A stretch of DNA of 64,000 bases, from the NCBI RefSeq assembly GCF_003114835.2, contig NZ_AP025028.1, forward strand, positions 1,005,001 through 1,069,000, read 5' to 3'. A program made the translations under genes and the position numbers. The notes under the pieces are model-generated. The model saw only the letters and a list, made by a program, of their open reading frames with translations. It did no database searches and was not told where the DNA came from. How positions within the stretch are numbered: position 1 is the first letter of the stretch; every line of letters begins with the position of its first letter. The DNA is from Leptospira kobayashii (GTDB taxonomy: Bacteria; Spirochaetota; Leptospiria; Leptospirales; Leptospiraceae). Positions 35,344 to 45,072 of the stretch are shown piece after piece.

Positions 35344-37899
35344 ATGATGAAAAGAATCTTTCTTACGTTCCAAAAAATAAAGATCCGAACCAAGATGATT
35401 CTTATCGTTACCGGTGTTGTATTTTTATGTGTAGGACCTCTGTCGCTCATCATTCTCTATCGTAACCAAGCGATCTTGCTCGACAAAACATTTGAAGTCT
35501 GTTTGAACCTGGGAGACAATATTTCCAATCTTGCCACGGAAGAACTGTTGATCAATGAAACTTTCGATGCAACAAGCACGGCTCTCTCTCGTTTGAAAAC
35601 ATCACAACTCTCCGGATTATTGGATGCTTATGTAGTCAATATCGACGGACGTTATGTTGCAGAAATCAATGAAAACCATTTGGGCAAACCCGTTCCTCAG
35701 AACGAACTGGATTATTATTTCAGTTTGAAAGAACTCGATTTTAAAGAAGTGGAATCGGGTAGTGGACCCATTCTTCGTTTCACATACCCCATCTTCATTG
35801 AATATAGAGACAAAAAAATCAGAGTGGGCGCGGCCATATTCGAGTTTGATAAGGAAGAAGTTTACGCGCCGGTAGTCCAGACGAGAACCACGATCATTTT
35901 AGGTGCGAGTATTCTATTCGTTATCGGAATCATCATTGCAGTCTACAGCGCTATCTTTTTTTCAAGACCCATCCAACAACTCACCGCCGGTGCCAAATTG
36001 ATCGGCGCGGGCAATTTGAGTCATAGGATTTCTTTGCAAAACCAGGACGAGATCGGTGAACTGGCTAGTACCTTCAATCGGATGACTTCTCAGATCCAGG
36101 ATTTCACTCAAAACCTGGAGAGCAAAGTGGAACAAAGGACCGAGGAACTGAACCAAAGTTTGAAGGTGGTTCAGGATTTAAAAGAAAGACAAGACGGGGA
36201 TTATTACCTCACCTCACTTTTGTTACAACCTTTACAGCCTAATAACAATAATTCGAAAACGGTTAAAACGGAATTTCTGATCGATCAGAAGAAAAAATTC
36301 AGTTTTAGAAAATGGAAGTCCGAGATCGGGGGAGATATTTGTATCACCGATACGATTTCATTGCAAGACCAAGAATACACCGTGTTTATCAACGGTGATG
36401 CGATGGGAAAATCCATTCAGGGAGCGGGCGGCGCACTTGTGTTAGGTGTTGTTTTTAACGCAGGACTTATGCGTTCCCGGATTACAAAAAACCAAAAGGT
36501 GTATCCAGAGGTTTGGTTGAAAGAACGGTTTTTGGATCTTCAAAACGTATTTCGTTCCTTTGAAGGTTCCATGTTTATCTCGGTTTGTATGGGTCTTGTC
36601 GAAACAAAAACAGGTGTTATGTATTATATCAATGCGGAACATCCCTGGACCGTGCTTTTCAGAGACGGAAAAGCTTCCTTTTTGGAAGAGGAACTTGCGA
36701 TTCGCAAATTGGGAACACCCGATATAGAAGAGAAATTTTTCGTTCGTATGTTCCAGTTGATGCCGGAGGACATTATCATCACCGGATCGGACGGAAGGGA
36801 TGATTTTGCACAGGAAGAAGACGATCCCAATCACGAAACCATCAATACGGACGAGATGCAGTTTTTGTATCGTGTGGAAGAAGCGGGAGGGGATCTGGAA
36901 GGGATTTCGAAAGGAATCAAATCGAAAGGATTTTTAATAGATGATCTTTCTCTTCTGAAAATCAGTTATAATCCTGATATTAGCGAAGCTAAATTTTTCC
37001 CGACTCCGGAACTTCCTTCCCGTTTTTCGGATACGAATCAGCTACTCGCAGGCGGAAATACGGAAGAAGCCATTCAGTCCATTGAGGAGTTATTCAAAGA
37101 AAATCCGAATTTTTCCGATCTGTTGAAGCTACTGGGAAAACTTTATTTTGAAACAAAAGACTATTCCCGTGCCGTTGAATGTTTGAATCAATTCATCGAT
37201 ATCAATCCTGCAAATAACGAATCCATTTATCTTCTTTCTCTCTCTTATAAAAATCTGAATCTAATGAATGAAGCCGCGGATGTGGGAGAAAGGTTGTATC
37301 TTCGCGAACCTCTCGATTTCAATAATTTGGTCAGTCTTGCCGAAACCTATTTCGAATTAGGTGTTTATCGTAGGGGAGAGTTTTTGATTCAAAAGGCTTT
37401 GGAATTGAATCCGGATGATTCGGTTGCTTTGCAAATCCAGGCAAAAATAGAAAGCATCAAAAACACCCTTACGCCTGAGGAGATCCAAAAAGTCCCGAAA
37501 CCGCTTGTGGAAATCCGAAGTCTTACTTCCGTGATCGAGTCTGCGGACAATTTGTACGCGGAAAAAAAATACAAAGAAGCATTGAACGAATACAAGGAAG
37601 CGTTGAAACGTTCCCGTGAAAATCCGTTTCTGCTTTTCCGAACAGCAAATTGTCTTTCTTTGTTGGAACGAATGGAAGAAGCCATTGAATTTTATTCCAC
37701 ATCTCTGGCCCTTGTCCCGAACAATCACCATGCCAGAAATAATTTGGGAAGTATCTTTTTCCGGCTTCGAAGATATGCCGAAGCGAGAAATGAATGGGAG
37801 ATGGCTTTGCAGATCAAACCCGATTTCAAAACGGCACGCATCAACTTGGACAAATTGGAAAAATTCATACAAGAAAATCTGGTTCAGGCGGAATCATGA
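35344..37899 (+). CDS. Membrane SpoIIE-family serine phosphatase with HAMP and TPR domains
   Basis: This 851-residue signalling protein has TM helix 1 at about 16-36, an extracytoplasmic sensor about 37-180, TM2 about 182-205, HAMP about 206-260, then a coiled coil (LESKVEQRTEELNQSLKVVQ). A PP2C/SpoIIE phosphatase follows (about 290-550), with segments GGDICITDTI, INGDAMGKS, YYINAEHP and IDDLSLLKISY. TPR repeats run from about 560 to the end. It likely senses an external signal and dephosphorylates an anti-sigma-factor antagonist or a similar partner. It heads an operon with an ABC_sub_bind/TPR protein (ATGA overlap) and a TonB-dependent receptor. Confidence 0.9.
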   Translation: MMKRIFLTFQKIKIRTKMILIVTGVVFLCVGPLSLIILYRNQAILLDKTFEVCLNLGDNISNLATEELLINETFDATSTALSRLKTSQLSGLLDAYVVNIDGRYVAEINENHLGKPVPQNELDYYFSLKELDFKEVESGSGPILRFTYPIFIEYRDKKIRVGAAIFEFDKEEVYAPVVQTRTTIILGASILFVIGIIIAVYSAIFFSRPIQQLTAGAKLIGAGNLSHRISLQNQDEIGELASTFNRMTSQIQDFTQNLESKVEQRTEELNQSLKVVQDLKERQDGDYYLTSLLLQPLQPNNNNSKTVKTEFLIDQKKKFSFRKWKSEIGGDICITDTISLQDQEYTVFINGDAMGKSIQGAGGALVLGVVFNAGLMRSRITKNQKVYPEVWLKERFLDLQNVFRSFEGSMFISVCMGLVETKTGVMYYINAEHPWTVLFRDGKASFLEEELAIRKLGTPDIEEKFFVRMFQLMPEDIIITGSDGRDDFAQEEDDPNHETINTDEMQFLYRVEEAGGDLEGISKGIKSKGFLIDDLSLLKISYNPDISEAKFFPTPELPSRFSDTNQLLAGGNTEEAIQSIEELFKENPNFSDLLKLLGKLYFETKDYSRAVECLNQFIDINPANNESIYLLSLSYKNLNLMNEAADVGERLYLREPLDFNNLVSLAETYFELGVYRRGEFLIQKALELNPDDSVALQIQAKIESIKNTLTPEEIQKVPKPLVEIRSLTSVIESADNLYAEKKYKEALNEYKEALKRSRENPFLLFRTANCLSLLERMEEAIEFYSTSLALVPNNHHARNNLGSIFFRLRRYAEARNEWEMALQIKPDFKTARINLDKLEKFIQENLVQAES

Positions 37900-39491
37900 A
37901 TTTATTTTTCCGTTTCAAAAGGTTTTCCATTTATTTCGCCATGTCTGCAGTATTTCTGTTTGTATTTTCCTCCGGAAAAAATGTTCTTTCCCCGGTTCCC
38001 GCCGCAACAAAACCCAGCGGTTATGTGGAAATACTATTGTCTTTGGATAATGCGATCTACGAACAGAGCTTATACGGTATCCAATCCGTCATTGATTCCG
38101 AAGTTCGAATCACTTATTTGAATATTCTAAATGAAGAACAAGGGGAACTGGCAAAATACTTTCGTGAATTGGAATCTTCCGATGTTCCTCTTTTGATCGC
38201 AGTAGGCCCTTTGGCGGCAAAAACGGCCAAAGAAAATTTAAACAAGACACCAATTGTTTTCACTATGGTGAATTCTCCCAAATCTTTGGGCTTGGAATCA
38301 GGCAGACTATGCGGTGTTAGTATGGATGTATCGATCCAGGATTTTTTTCAGACCCTAAAGGAAATCAATCCTGATGCGAGGAATGTTTATTCCACTTACT
38401 CCACCGAAGAAGGAGGATACTCTGCAATCGAAGGGGAATACGAGGATTTGGAAAACAAACTCTTGTTCTATGCAAAAAAAACAACGAATGGGCTTGAGTT
38501 TTCAAAATATCTGGAAACGATTTCGGAGGGAACCGACGGATTTTACATGGTGAGTGATCCCATCTATGACCGCAAAAATTTTGAGACTCTTTCCGCATTT
38601 TGCAAAAAGCACGGGATCGTTTTGATGACACCTTTTCCTTCACTTGTGAAAACGGGAGCGACCTTCGGGATTAGCCCCGATTATACGAAGATAGGTGTAC
38701 TTACCGGTTCCATGGCGAATCGGATTTTATCGGGATCTTCCCATTGCAAAAAAGAGGGAGTGATCCGGTCCGATCAAACTTCATTTTATTTAAATGAAGA
38801 ATATGCAAGCGAATCCGGCTTAAAAATTCCCCAATCCATTTCCGATCGTGCCAAACTCACCGGTTTACTTGCTGCGGGAGTCAATTTGCTCAATGATGAT
38901 AAATTGAAGGCCGCCAAATCCGTGTTTGAGTCTATTTTGAAGAAGGATGCGAAAAATCCTTCCGCCATTTCCTATTTGAATCTGATCGTTGAAAAAATGA
39001 CCGGAACCAAAACAAAAGAGCTGATGGCTTCCGCTAAAAAATATTTCGATGAGGGAAAATATTCCCAAGCAAGAACCGAATATCAGAAAGTATTGCAAAT
39101 CAATCCCAATATCATTGCTGCAAGAGAAGGCATCCAGGCGACTTTGCTCACTCAAAGTGAACAGGAAAGAGCTCAGGCAAATGCATTGTTTCGCAATGAA
39201 AGACCTTATGAAGCGATTAAAATGGCTCTCTCTTCCATTCGGACGTTGCCGTCCAATTCGAAGGCAATTTCCGATCTTGCCGGTTTTAGAAACAATCAAT
39301 TCCCTAAGATTCCGGAATACTTCAAAGAAGGTGTAACGGAATACAATAAAAGGGAATACGAACTTTCCATCAGGATATTCGAAGATATCTTGTTAGTCGA
39401 TCCAGGTGACAAAAAGGCAATCGAATATCTTCGGCTCTCTTATAAAAAAAGAGACGCACTTCGTTTGATGACTGAGAAATCGAGGGATTAA
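37896..39491 (+). CDS. ABC_sub_bind substrate-binding protein with TPR repeats
   Basis: This 531-residue exported protein has an N-terminal signal (IYFAMSAVFLFVFSSG). Residues about 40-330 form the periplasmic-binding fold of the ABC_sub_bind family (IAVGPLAAKTAKENL, VNSPKSLGL, SDPIYDRKNFETL, VKTGATFGISPDYTKIG). Residues 345-520 are TPR repeats. Its ATG overlaps the phosphatase stop by four bases; an upstream reading at 37794 in the phosphatase coding region is an artefact. There is no ABC permease nearby, so it may pass a ligand or signal to the phosphatase or to the TonB receptor 2 bases downstream. Confidence 0.85.
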   Translation: MNLFFRFKRFSIYFAMSAVFLFVFSSGKNVLSPVPAATKPSGYVEILLSLDNAIYEQSLYGIQSVIDSEVRITYLNILNEEQGELAKYFRELESSDVPLLIAVGPLAAKTAKENLNKTPIVFTMVNSPKSLGLESGRLCGVSMDVSIQDFFQTLKEINPDARNVYSTYSTEEGGYSAIEGEYEDLENKLLFYAKKTTNGLEFSKYLETISEGTDGFYMVSDPIYDRKNFETLSAFCKKHGIVLMTPFPSLVKTGATFGISPDYTKIGVLTGSMANRILSGSSHCKKEGVIRSDQTSFYLNEEYASESGLKIPQSISDRAKLTGLLAAGVNLLNDDKLKAAKSVFESILKKDAKNPSAISYLNLIVEKMTGTKTKELMASAKKYFDEGKYSQARTEYQKVLQINPNIIAAREGIQATLLTQSEQERAQANALFRNERPYEAIKMALSSIRTLPSNSKAISDLAGFRNNQFPKIPEYFKEGVTEYNKREYELSIRIFEDILLVDPGDKKAIEYLRLSYKKRDALRLMTEKSRD

Positions 39492-39492
39492 A

Positions 39493-42375
39493 ATGCGAAT
39501 TAAAAATCTGGCTCTAGCTTCCTTGTTTTTATGCATTCCGGCGCATTTCGTTCATTCGCAAGATTCCAAAGTCACAAATACTTCCAAGTTGATTCATATT
39601 TCCGAATTTGTTCCTTTGGAATCCACAAATCCGAATCAGAAATTGGCAACCCAGGTATCGGAAACGCTTTCTCTGGAGTTACGTGAAAAAAGTTATATCG
39701 TGGAAAAAAGCCAAGGGTCCGGTTTACGCGACCGGTTAACAAAGGCTAAAGAAGAAAATGTTTTGTTTCTCATCGAAGGTTTTTACGAGAAACAAAACGA
39801 ATCTTCCAGTTTGAACCTTTATGCGCAAGCTTATGATCCGTCCACTGGTTTTGTGGTGGATGCTTTCAATCTGACGGATGAAATTTTTCAAACAAAAGAA
39901 TTGAATATCAATTCGGCGGACTTGCTTGAGCCCGATTCGCAAAGGATTCAGAAGTTTTCCAAAAAACTGGCTCAACTGCTTCGTTCCAATTCCCGGAAAA
40001 AGGAAAACCGGGAAAATATAGAGCAATACGTTTTGAATTCCAAGATCAGTTCCAGTAATAAATTTGCAATCACATCGGATGAAAAAGCATCCGAAGATGC
40101 GACTGCGCAGGTGTTCGACTTGCTTGCAAATCAAGTCACCACTTCCGCAACCAAGATCGCAAGAAAAACAAGCGAAGCACCAAACATCGTTTCTGTGATT
40201 TCGGATAAGGAAATCAAGGATTACGGAAGGATTAGCCTCAACGATATATTGTACCAACTCCCCGGATTTTCTCCTTCCATGGACTATGATCGAAGGACCG
40301 TTTCCTCCAGGGGCATTTACGAAGGTTGGAATAACAACCACCTAATGCTTCTTATGGACGGGGTCCAGTTCAATGACAATTTGTACGGATCGGCTTATAC
40401 ATCGGAAATTACACCCGTCAGTCTGATCAAGTCTTTGGAAGTGATCCGTGGCCCGGGCTCCGCTCTGTACGGTTCCAATGCGACGAACGGAGTCATCAAT
40501 ATCAATACTTACACCGGTAAAGATCTGAAAGGAGAGATTCGAACACGCGTACGTGCGGGAGACAGCGGAACCAGGATTTATGATTTTACAACGGGAAATA
40601 CTGGACAGATTTTTTCCTATGTAATGACGTATAACAATTATTCAACGAACGGAAATAATTATCAAAGTCATGACGGTTCCGGTAGAACGAACGAATTCGG
40701 GTATCTCAGAAAATTCACAACGAACGATGCAAGAGGAAACGATTATGTATTCCTTCGTCTGGACGGGGAAGGTGCCTTGAAAGGTCTTTCGATTCAATAC
40801 CATCGCCAGAATTGGAATTTCCAAACCGGGCATGGTTGGCTTTGGAGGATTCCCGATGTAAAGGAGAACATGTCCGAGTCGAGGCAAATGGCATCCGTAA
40901 AATACACAAGCAACATCACAGACAAACTAACACAGGAATATGTGCTCCGTTACCAAGAGCATAATATCAATTGGAATATGCGGTTTGCGGAGAACGGAGC
41001 CTACGATGGTTTTTATCCTGCGGGGATGACGGAATATTTGAAAACGGGGGCAAAGGATATTTTATCCAGAGGGCAGTGGACTTATATTCTTCCCAATGGA
41101 GGAAGTTTGCTCGGTGGGGTGGAAGGAACCATTTTCAAATACGGAGGAGATAAAGAACATTATAGCAATATCAATGTAAATAATTCCATAGACGGATTTC
41201 CTCCTTTCAGTGCGGACAACGGACAAAGGAAACTGGGGCCTTGGTTGGAATGGATCAAAGACAAACCGATTCAAAAAGGAGCCGCCTTCGCTCAGTTAAC
41301 TTCCGGAAAAGTATTCAATCGTTTGGTCGAATTCACATTGGGGATGAGGTATGATGAGACCGTTATCCATTACAGAGGAATCGATCAGCCGAAACAGGAT
41401 ACTCTTGGAAACCCTGCGAATCTTTTCATAAACCCGGATGATCCGAATAATTCTTCCAATACACCTTACGTCAATGAGGCGCTCGGACCTCCCTTTATTC
41501 CGAATGAAAAAAGAGTATTTCGCAAAACAAATCCTAGGTTAGGAATCGTTTTTTTTCCGACTTCCAATCTGACTATCAAAGCGATGACGGGAACCGCTTA
41601 CAGAGAACCTTCCGTAACGGAACTTTTCGGAGCCAATACATTCTCGCTTGCATCCAACCCTAGAAAGTTAAAGCCGGAAATCATACGTACTTCCGAACTT
41701 GCTATCGATTGGCTTGCGTTCAAGTATTTGAATTTAAGAGCCAATTACTTTTTGACTCGTTTTGAAAATCAGATCGCCTACAGTGTTGCCAATAACAATT
41801 TAAGCACAAATATTTATACCTTGGTCAATGATGGTGCGGAAATGGAGGCATTGACTTCTTATAAAATGATTTCGGGCTTCGCTAATTTTTCGGTCGTTAG
41901 GCGAAGAAACGAACATATCCAGGATAGCACTGTGGCAAAGGAACCGAATCAGGTGAGTTGGGTTCCCGCACAAACTGCAAACGGAGGAATCAATGTTAAA
42001 TGGGAGAAATTGACGTCCTCTTTTTCAGTGCATTGGCAGGGCAAAGTGAGAAGAAGGGCAAGTGATTTGGGTTCTATTGATCCCGTATCCGGTTACGGTC
42101 CTCTGGATCCGAGCACATTTGTGAAAAACGATGTCAGTACTTATCAACCTATTTTTTACGGATCGCAGTATCCCGTTTACCGTTCCAAATCCGTATCGGA
42201 ATGGATCAGTGTCAATTTCAGAATCGGATATCAATTGATGGAAAATGTGAACTTCGCCTTTTTCGTATCGAATCTTTTGAATCACTATCAACCTTTGATC
42301 AAGAATAATCTTTATCCGTTCGACTATGTAAATGAAGGAAGAAGATTTATGTTTGATCTCAGCGCTACTTTCTAA
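39493..42375 (+). CDS. TonB-dependent outer-membrane receptor with N-terminal FlgO/CsgG-like domain
   Basis: This 960-residue outer-membrane receptor has a signal peptide (LFLCIPAHFVHSQ). Residues about 28-180 form an extra periplasmic domain (ATQVSETLSLELREKSYIVE, LIEGFYEKQ) resembling FlgO/CsgG-type lipid- or protein-binding folds; this is a weak call. The plug spans about 215-335, with NIVSVISDKEIKDYGRISLN, VIRGPGSALYGSNATNGVIN, followed by a 22-strand barrel to the end, finishing with RFMFDLSATF. It should import an iron complex, vitamin or similar ligand. As part of the SpoIIE operon it may be a signalling receptor rather than only a transporter. Confidence 0.9.
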   Translation: MRIKNLALASLFLCIPAHFVHSQDSKVTNTSKLIHISEFVPLESTNPNQKLATQVSETLSLELREKSYIVEKSQGSGLRDRLTKAKEENVLFLIEGFYEKQNESSSLNLYAQAYDPSTGFVVDAFNLTDEIFQTKELNINSADLLEPDSQRIQKFSKKLAQLLRSNSRKKENRENIEQYVLNSKISSSNKFAITSDEKASEDATAQVFDLLANQVTTSATKIARKTSEAPNIVSVISDKEIKDYGRISLNDILYQLPGFSPSMDYDRRTVSSRGIYEGWNNNHLMLLMDGVQFNDNLYGSAYTSEITPVSLIKSLEVIRGPGSALYGSNATNGVININTYTGKDLKGEIRTRVRAGDSGTRIYDFTTGNTGQIFSYVMTYNNYSTNGNNYQSHDGSGRTNEFGYLRKFTTNDARGNDYVFLRLDGEGALKGLSIQYHRQNWNFQTGHGWLWRIPDVKENMSESRQMASVKYTSNITDKLTQEYVLRYQEHNINWNMRFAENGAYDGFYPAGMTEYLKTGAKDILSRGQWTYILPNGGSLLGGVEGTIFKYGGDKEHYSNINVNNSIDGFPPFSADNGQRKLGPWLEWIKDKPIQKGAAFAQLTSGKVFNRLVEFTLGMRYDETVIHYRGIDQPKQDTLGNPANLFINPDDPNNSSNTPYVNEALGPPFIPNEKRVFRKTNPRLGIVFFPTSNLTIKAMTGTAYREPSVTELFGANTFSLASNPRKLKPEIIRTSELAIDWLAFKYLNLRANYFLTRFENQIAYSVANNNLSTNIYTLVNDGAEMEALTSYKMISGFANFSVVRRRNEHIQDSTVAKEPNQVSWVPAQTANGGINVKWEKLTSSFSVHWQGKVRRRASDLGSIDPVSGYGPLDPSTFVKNDVSTYQPIFYGSQYPVYRSKSVSEWISVNFRIGYQLMENVNFAFFVSNLLNHYQPLIKNNLYPFDYVNEGRRFMFDLSATF

Positions 42376-42403
42376 TAGGATAAGGACGGGGGACGGCAAA
42401 CTC

Positions 42404-42715
42404 ATGAGCATCAGTGAAAGACAGTTGGAGTTGATCAAAGAATCCGCTCATTTATTGGTAAGGGAAATCAATCTGACAAATGAAGAAGCGATTCAACTGA
42501 TCTCCCGATGTATCAAAAAAGAATTAATCAAAAGAAACATCACTATGGAGATGTTAAATATCAGTCCGAAACCGGACAGAACTTCATTTATCCGTGCAGT
42601 TGTGCAACATGTGCAAGAAGCCATTCAGGAAAATCCTTATTGGAGAACCAAACATTTGAACAAATCCATTGAAAGTTTTTACAAGGTGTTGCACGATTCC
42701 TGGACAAGAGAATGA
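42404..42715 (+). CDS. Small hypothetical protein at the end of the TonB operon
   Basis: This 103-residue helical cytoplasmic protein of unknown function has EEAIQLISRCIKKELIKRN in the middle. The start is taken at ATG 42404, after ACGGGGGACGGCAAACTC; the alternative at 42332 lies inside the receptor gene. Spaced 28 bases from the TonB receptor stop, it is probably in the same operon. Confidence 0.6.
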   Translation: MSISERQLELIKESAHLLVREINLTNEEAIQLISRCIKKELIKRNITMEMLNISPKPDRTSFIRAVVQHVQEAIQENPYWRTKHLNKSIESFYKVLHDSWTRE

Positions 42716-42762
42716 CAAAACAATAATGATTGTTTTGTTGCGAAGTCTGTTTTGTTTCCACT

Positions 42763-43185
42763 CTAGGTCTTACGTTCCGGGAAGCCCGAGTATTTTTCCA
42801 GTTTATCGTCTATCTGATACCAGTTGGGTTTGTTTTGAACGAAGATATGTTGTGTAGGTAGATTTTCCGTTTTCAGATCCTGGTCCAAAGTTCCGATCGC
42901 GATATCGATGTATTTTTCCTGGGTAGTTCTTCTATAATACAAACTTGATCCGCAAACACTGCAAAATCCTCTTTCTACATCGGAGGAAGATTGGTATTTT
43001 TTCAAAAACTCTTCCCCTTCTGTCCATACGAAATCTTTCAGCCCCACCATACCGTAAGTTCCGTAAGCGGCCCCGTGAAATTTACGGCACATGGAACAAT
43101 GGCAATGGTTGGGATTTGTTTTGAATTTGCCGAATTCATATCTGATTTTTCCGCATAAACAGGATCCGCTGTAGTTTGAGTCCAT
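42763..43185 (-). CDS. GFA-family zinc-binding protein
   Basis: This 140-residue protein is of the GFA (glutathione-dependent formaldehyde-activating enzyme-like, Mss4) family. Zinc ligands appear in GSCLCGKIRYEF, HCHCSMCRKFHG and GFCSVCGSSLYYR. The start is taken at MDSNYSGSC (43185) because upstream in-frame residues (to 43266) do not fit the family. Such proteins are common in bacteria with poorly defined function; glutathione-formaldehyde adduct formation is not certain for this subgroup. Confidence 0.85.
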   Translation of the reverse strand: MDSNYSGSCLCGKIRYEFGKFKTNPNHCHCSMCRKFHGAAYGTYGMVGLKDFVWTEGEEFLKKYQSSSDVERGFCSVCGSSLYYRRTTQEKYIDIAIGTLDQDLKTENLPTQHIFVQNKPNWYQIDDKLEKYSGFPERKT

Positions 43186-43352
43186 AAATTTTGATCGCCT
43201 TTTTACTTGTCCGTTGTTTTTGTATTGAATTTTGATCATTAGGATACTGAGTTTTGAATTTGTCATTTTGTTTCCGTACTTTCAGTTCGGAAATAATCAG
43301 TTGAAAGATTGGAAAAACGTTATTTAATGCCAATGAGCCAAAGGAGAAAGGA

Positions 43353-44657
43353 ATGTTTCTGAAAAAAATAAATAAGAATTTTATGTTCTTATTGTTATTA
43401 TTATTTCCGCTGATGATTTACGGGCAAGAAACCCAAACGAATGTTACACCAGAAGCGACTGCGCCAAGTTTGGATAAGGCAGACACAACTTGGATGCTAG
43501 TATCTTCCGCTTTAGTATTTTTTATGATTCCGGGACTTGCTTTGTTTTACGGAGGGATCGTTCGGTCCAAAAACATATTATCTACAATGATGCACAGTTT
43601 TGTGGCAATTCTAGTGATGACATTGCAATGGACTATCTTCGGGTATAGTTTTGTATTCTCAGGTTCCAATCCTTATTTCGGCGATTTCAATCTGGCATTT
43701 CTGGAAGGAATCGATTCCAATACCTTGGAAGGAAGCATTCCCAAATACGTTCATTTTCTATTCCAAGGTATGTTTGCACTTATCACGCCTGCATTGATTT
43801 CCGGCGCCATCGCGGAAAGAGTCAAACTTTCAGGATACGTAATATTCATTTTAGTATGGTCTACTCTTGTGTATGATCCGGTCGCTCATTGGGTTTGGGC
43901 TTCCAACGGTTGGCTTTTCCAGTTGGGAGCACTTGATTTTGCGGGAGGAACTGTCGTTCATTTGATTTCAGGGATTGCAGGTCTTGCCGCAGCTTTGGTC
44001 ATTGGCAAAAGAAAAGGAGATCCGGGAACACTCACTCATCCGAATAACATGACTTATACTCTGTTAGGATCGGGATTATTATGGTTCGGTTGGTTCGGAT
44101 TCAACGCAGGTTCCGGTCTTGCCGTCAATGGAATTGCGGCACGCGCTTTTTTAGTGACTTTGATTGCCCCTGCGGCAGCAGGAGCGGTTTGGTTGCTAAT
44201 CGAATGGTGGCATACCAGCAAAGCGACTGCGTTAGGTGCTGCCTCCGGAATCGTTGCAGGGCTTGTTGTCATCACACCCGCCTCAGGATTTGTGGGAGTG
44301 CAAGGCGCATTGATTATGGGTATACTTGTGTCTCCTATCTGTTATGCGGCAATCTATTTGAAAGGCAAGTTCGGGTATGACGATACCTTGGATGCTTTCG
44401 GAATCCACGGTGTGGGAGGGGCATTCGGTGCTATACTTACGGGAATATTCGCTTTGGAGCTTGCGGAAGGGGTAAGCCGGGGCAGCCAGATTTATGTTCA
44501 GTTTCTCAGTGTAATTGCAACGGGACTTTATTCCTTCGTCGTTTCTTACATATTGGCTCTTGCGATCGATAGAACCATAGGCTTTAGAATTGATGAGGAA
44601 AAAGAAATTTCCGGTTTGGATCAAGAAATTCACGGAGAAAAAGGATACGATATCTAA
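43353..44657 (+). CDS. amtB: Ammonium transporter
   Basis: This 434-residue Amt/Mep/Rh channel for ammonium uptake has a signal-like N-terminus (FLLLLLFPLMIYGQ) and eleven helices. Key residues: AGGTVVHLISGIAGLAAAL and AFGIHGVGGAFGA hold the twin histidines of the pore; WFGWFGFNAGSG and FQGMFALITPALISGAIAER are conserved channel segments. AAAGGAGAAAGGA precedes the ATG. The PII gene follows nine bases downstream, so the protein should be blocked by PII when nitrogen is plentiful. The gene order is amtB-glnK instead of the usual glnK-amtB. Confidence 0.96.
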   Translation: MFLKKINKNFMFLLLLLFPLMIYGQETQTNVTPEATAPSLDKADTTWMLVSSALVFFMIPGLALFYGGIVRSKNILSTMMHSFVAILVMTLQWTIFGYSFVFSGSNPYFGDFNLAFLEGIDSNTLEGSIPKYVHFLFQGMFALITPALISGAIAERVKLSGYVIFILVWSTLVYDPVAHWVWASNGWLFQLGALDFAGGTVVHLISGIAGLAAALVIGKRKGDPGTLTHPNNMTYTLLGSGLLWFGWFGFNAGSGLAVNGIAARAFLVTLIAPAAAGAVWLLIEWWHTSKATALGAASGIVAGLVVITPASGFVGVQGALIMGILVSPICYAAIYLKGKFGYDDTLDAFGIHGVGGAFGAILTGIFALELAEGVSRGSQIYVQFLSVIATGLYSFVVSYILALAIDRTIGFRIDEEKEISGLDQEIHGEKGYDI

Positions 44658-44666
44658 GGAGAATTT

Positions 44667-45011
44667 ATGAAACTAATTATAGCAATCATTCAGCCGCATA
44701 AATTGGAAGAAGTTAAAAATGAATTAACTAAGAACGAAATTTACAGACTTACTGTGAGTGATGTCCAAGGATACGGGCAACAAAAAGGAAAAACGGAAAT
44801 TTTCAGAGGTCATGAATACCAAGTGAACCTGCTTAGAAAAGTCCGCCTGGAAATTGCAGTCAATGACGAGTTCGTTAAACCTACGATAGATGCTATTTTG
44901 AAATCGGCAAAAACAGGGGAAGGCAAAATCGGAGACGGAAAGATTTTTGTAATGCCTGTGGAAGAAGTGATTCGAATTCGAAACGGAGAGAGGGGGGGGA
45001 AAGCGATTTAA
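44667..45011 (+). CDS. glnK: PII nitrogen regulatory protein (GlnK/GlnB)
   Basis: This 114-residue PII protein starts MKLIIAIIQPHKLEEVK. It has the T-loop GYGQQKGKTEIFRGHEYQV with the Tyr corresponding to Tyr51, then the B-loop TGEGKIGDGKIFVMPVEE and the C-terminal VIRIRNGERG. It senses ATP/ADP and 2-oxoglutarate and controls the ammonium transporter encoded just upstream; in other bacteria it also controls glutamine synthetase adenylylation. AAGGAGAATTT precedes the ATG. Confidence 0.95.
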   Translation: MKLIIAIIQPHKLEEVKNELTKNEIYRLTVSDVQGYGQQKGKTEIFRGHEYQVNLLRKVRLEIAVNDEFVKPTIDAILKSAKTGEGKIGDGKIFVMPVEEVIRIRNGERGGKAI

Positions 45012-45026
45012 TCTTTTTCACTTCCA

Positions 45027-45054
45027 GGGCACAATGTTCGATTGTGCCCTTCTT
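45027..45054 (+). terminator. Intrinsic terminator of amtB-glnK
   Basis: GGGCACAAT-GTTCG-ATTGTGCCC (45027-45049) forms a perfect 9-bp stem, followed by TTCTT, 15 bases after the PII stop. It also lies just before the end of the convergent gene at 45073. Confidence 0.75.
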
Positions 45055-45072
45055 GATCATTTCGGATGCATT

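Noticed and set aside
37794..37895. Extended N-terminus for the ABC_sub_bind protein
   Set aside because: It lies in the phosphatase coding region; the ATG at 37896 with a 4-base overlap gives a proper signal peptide.
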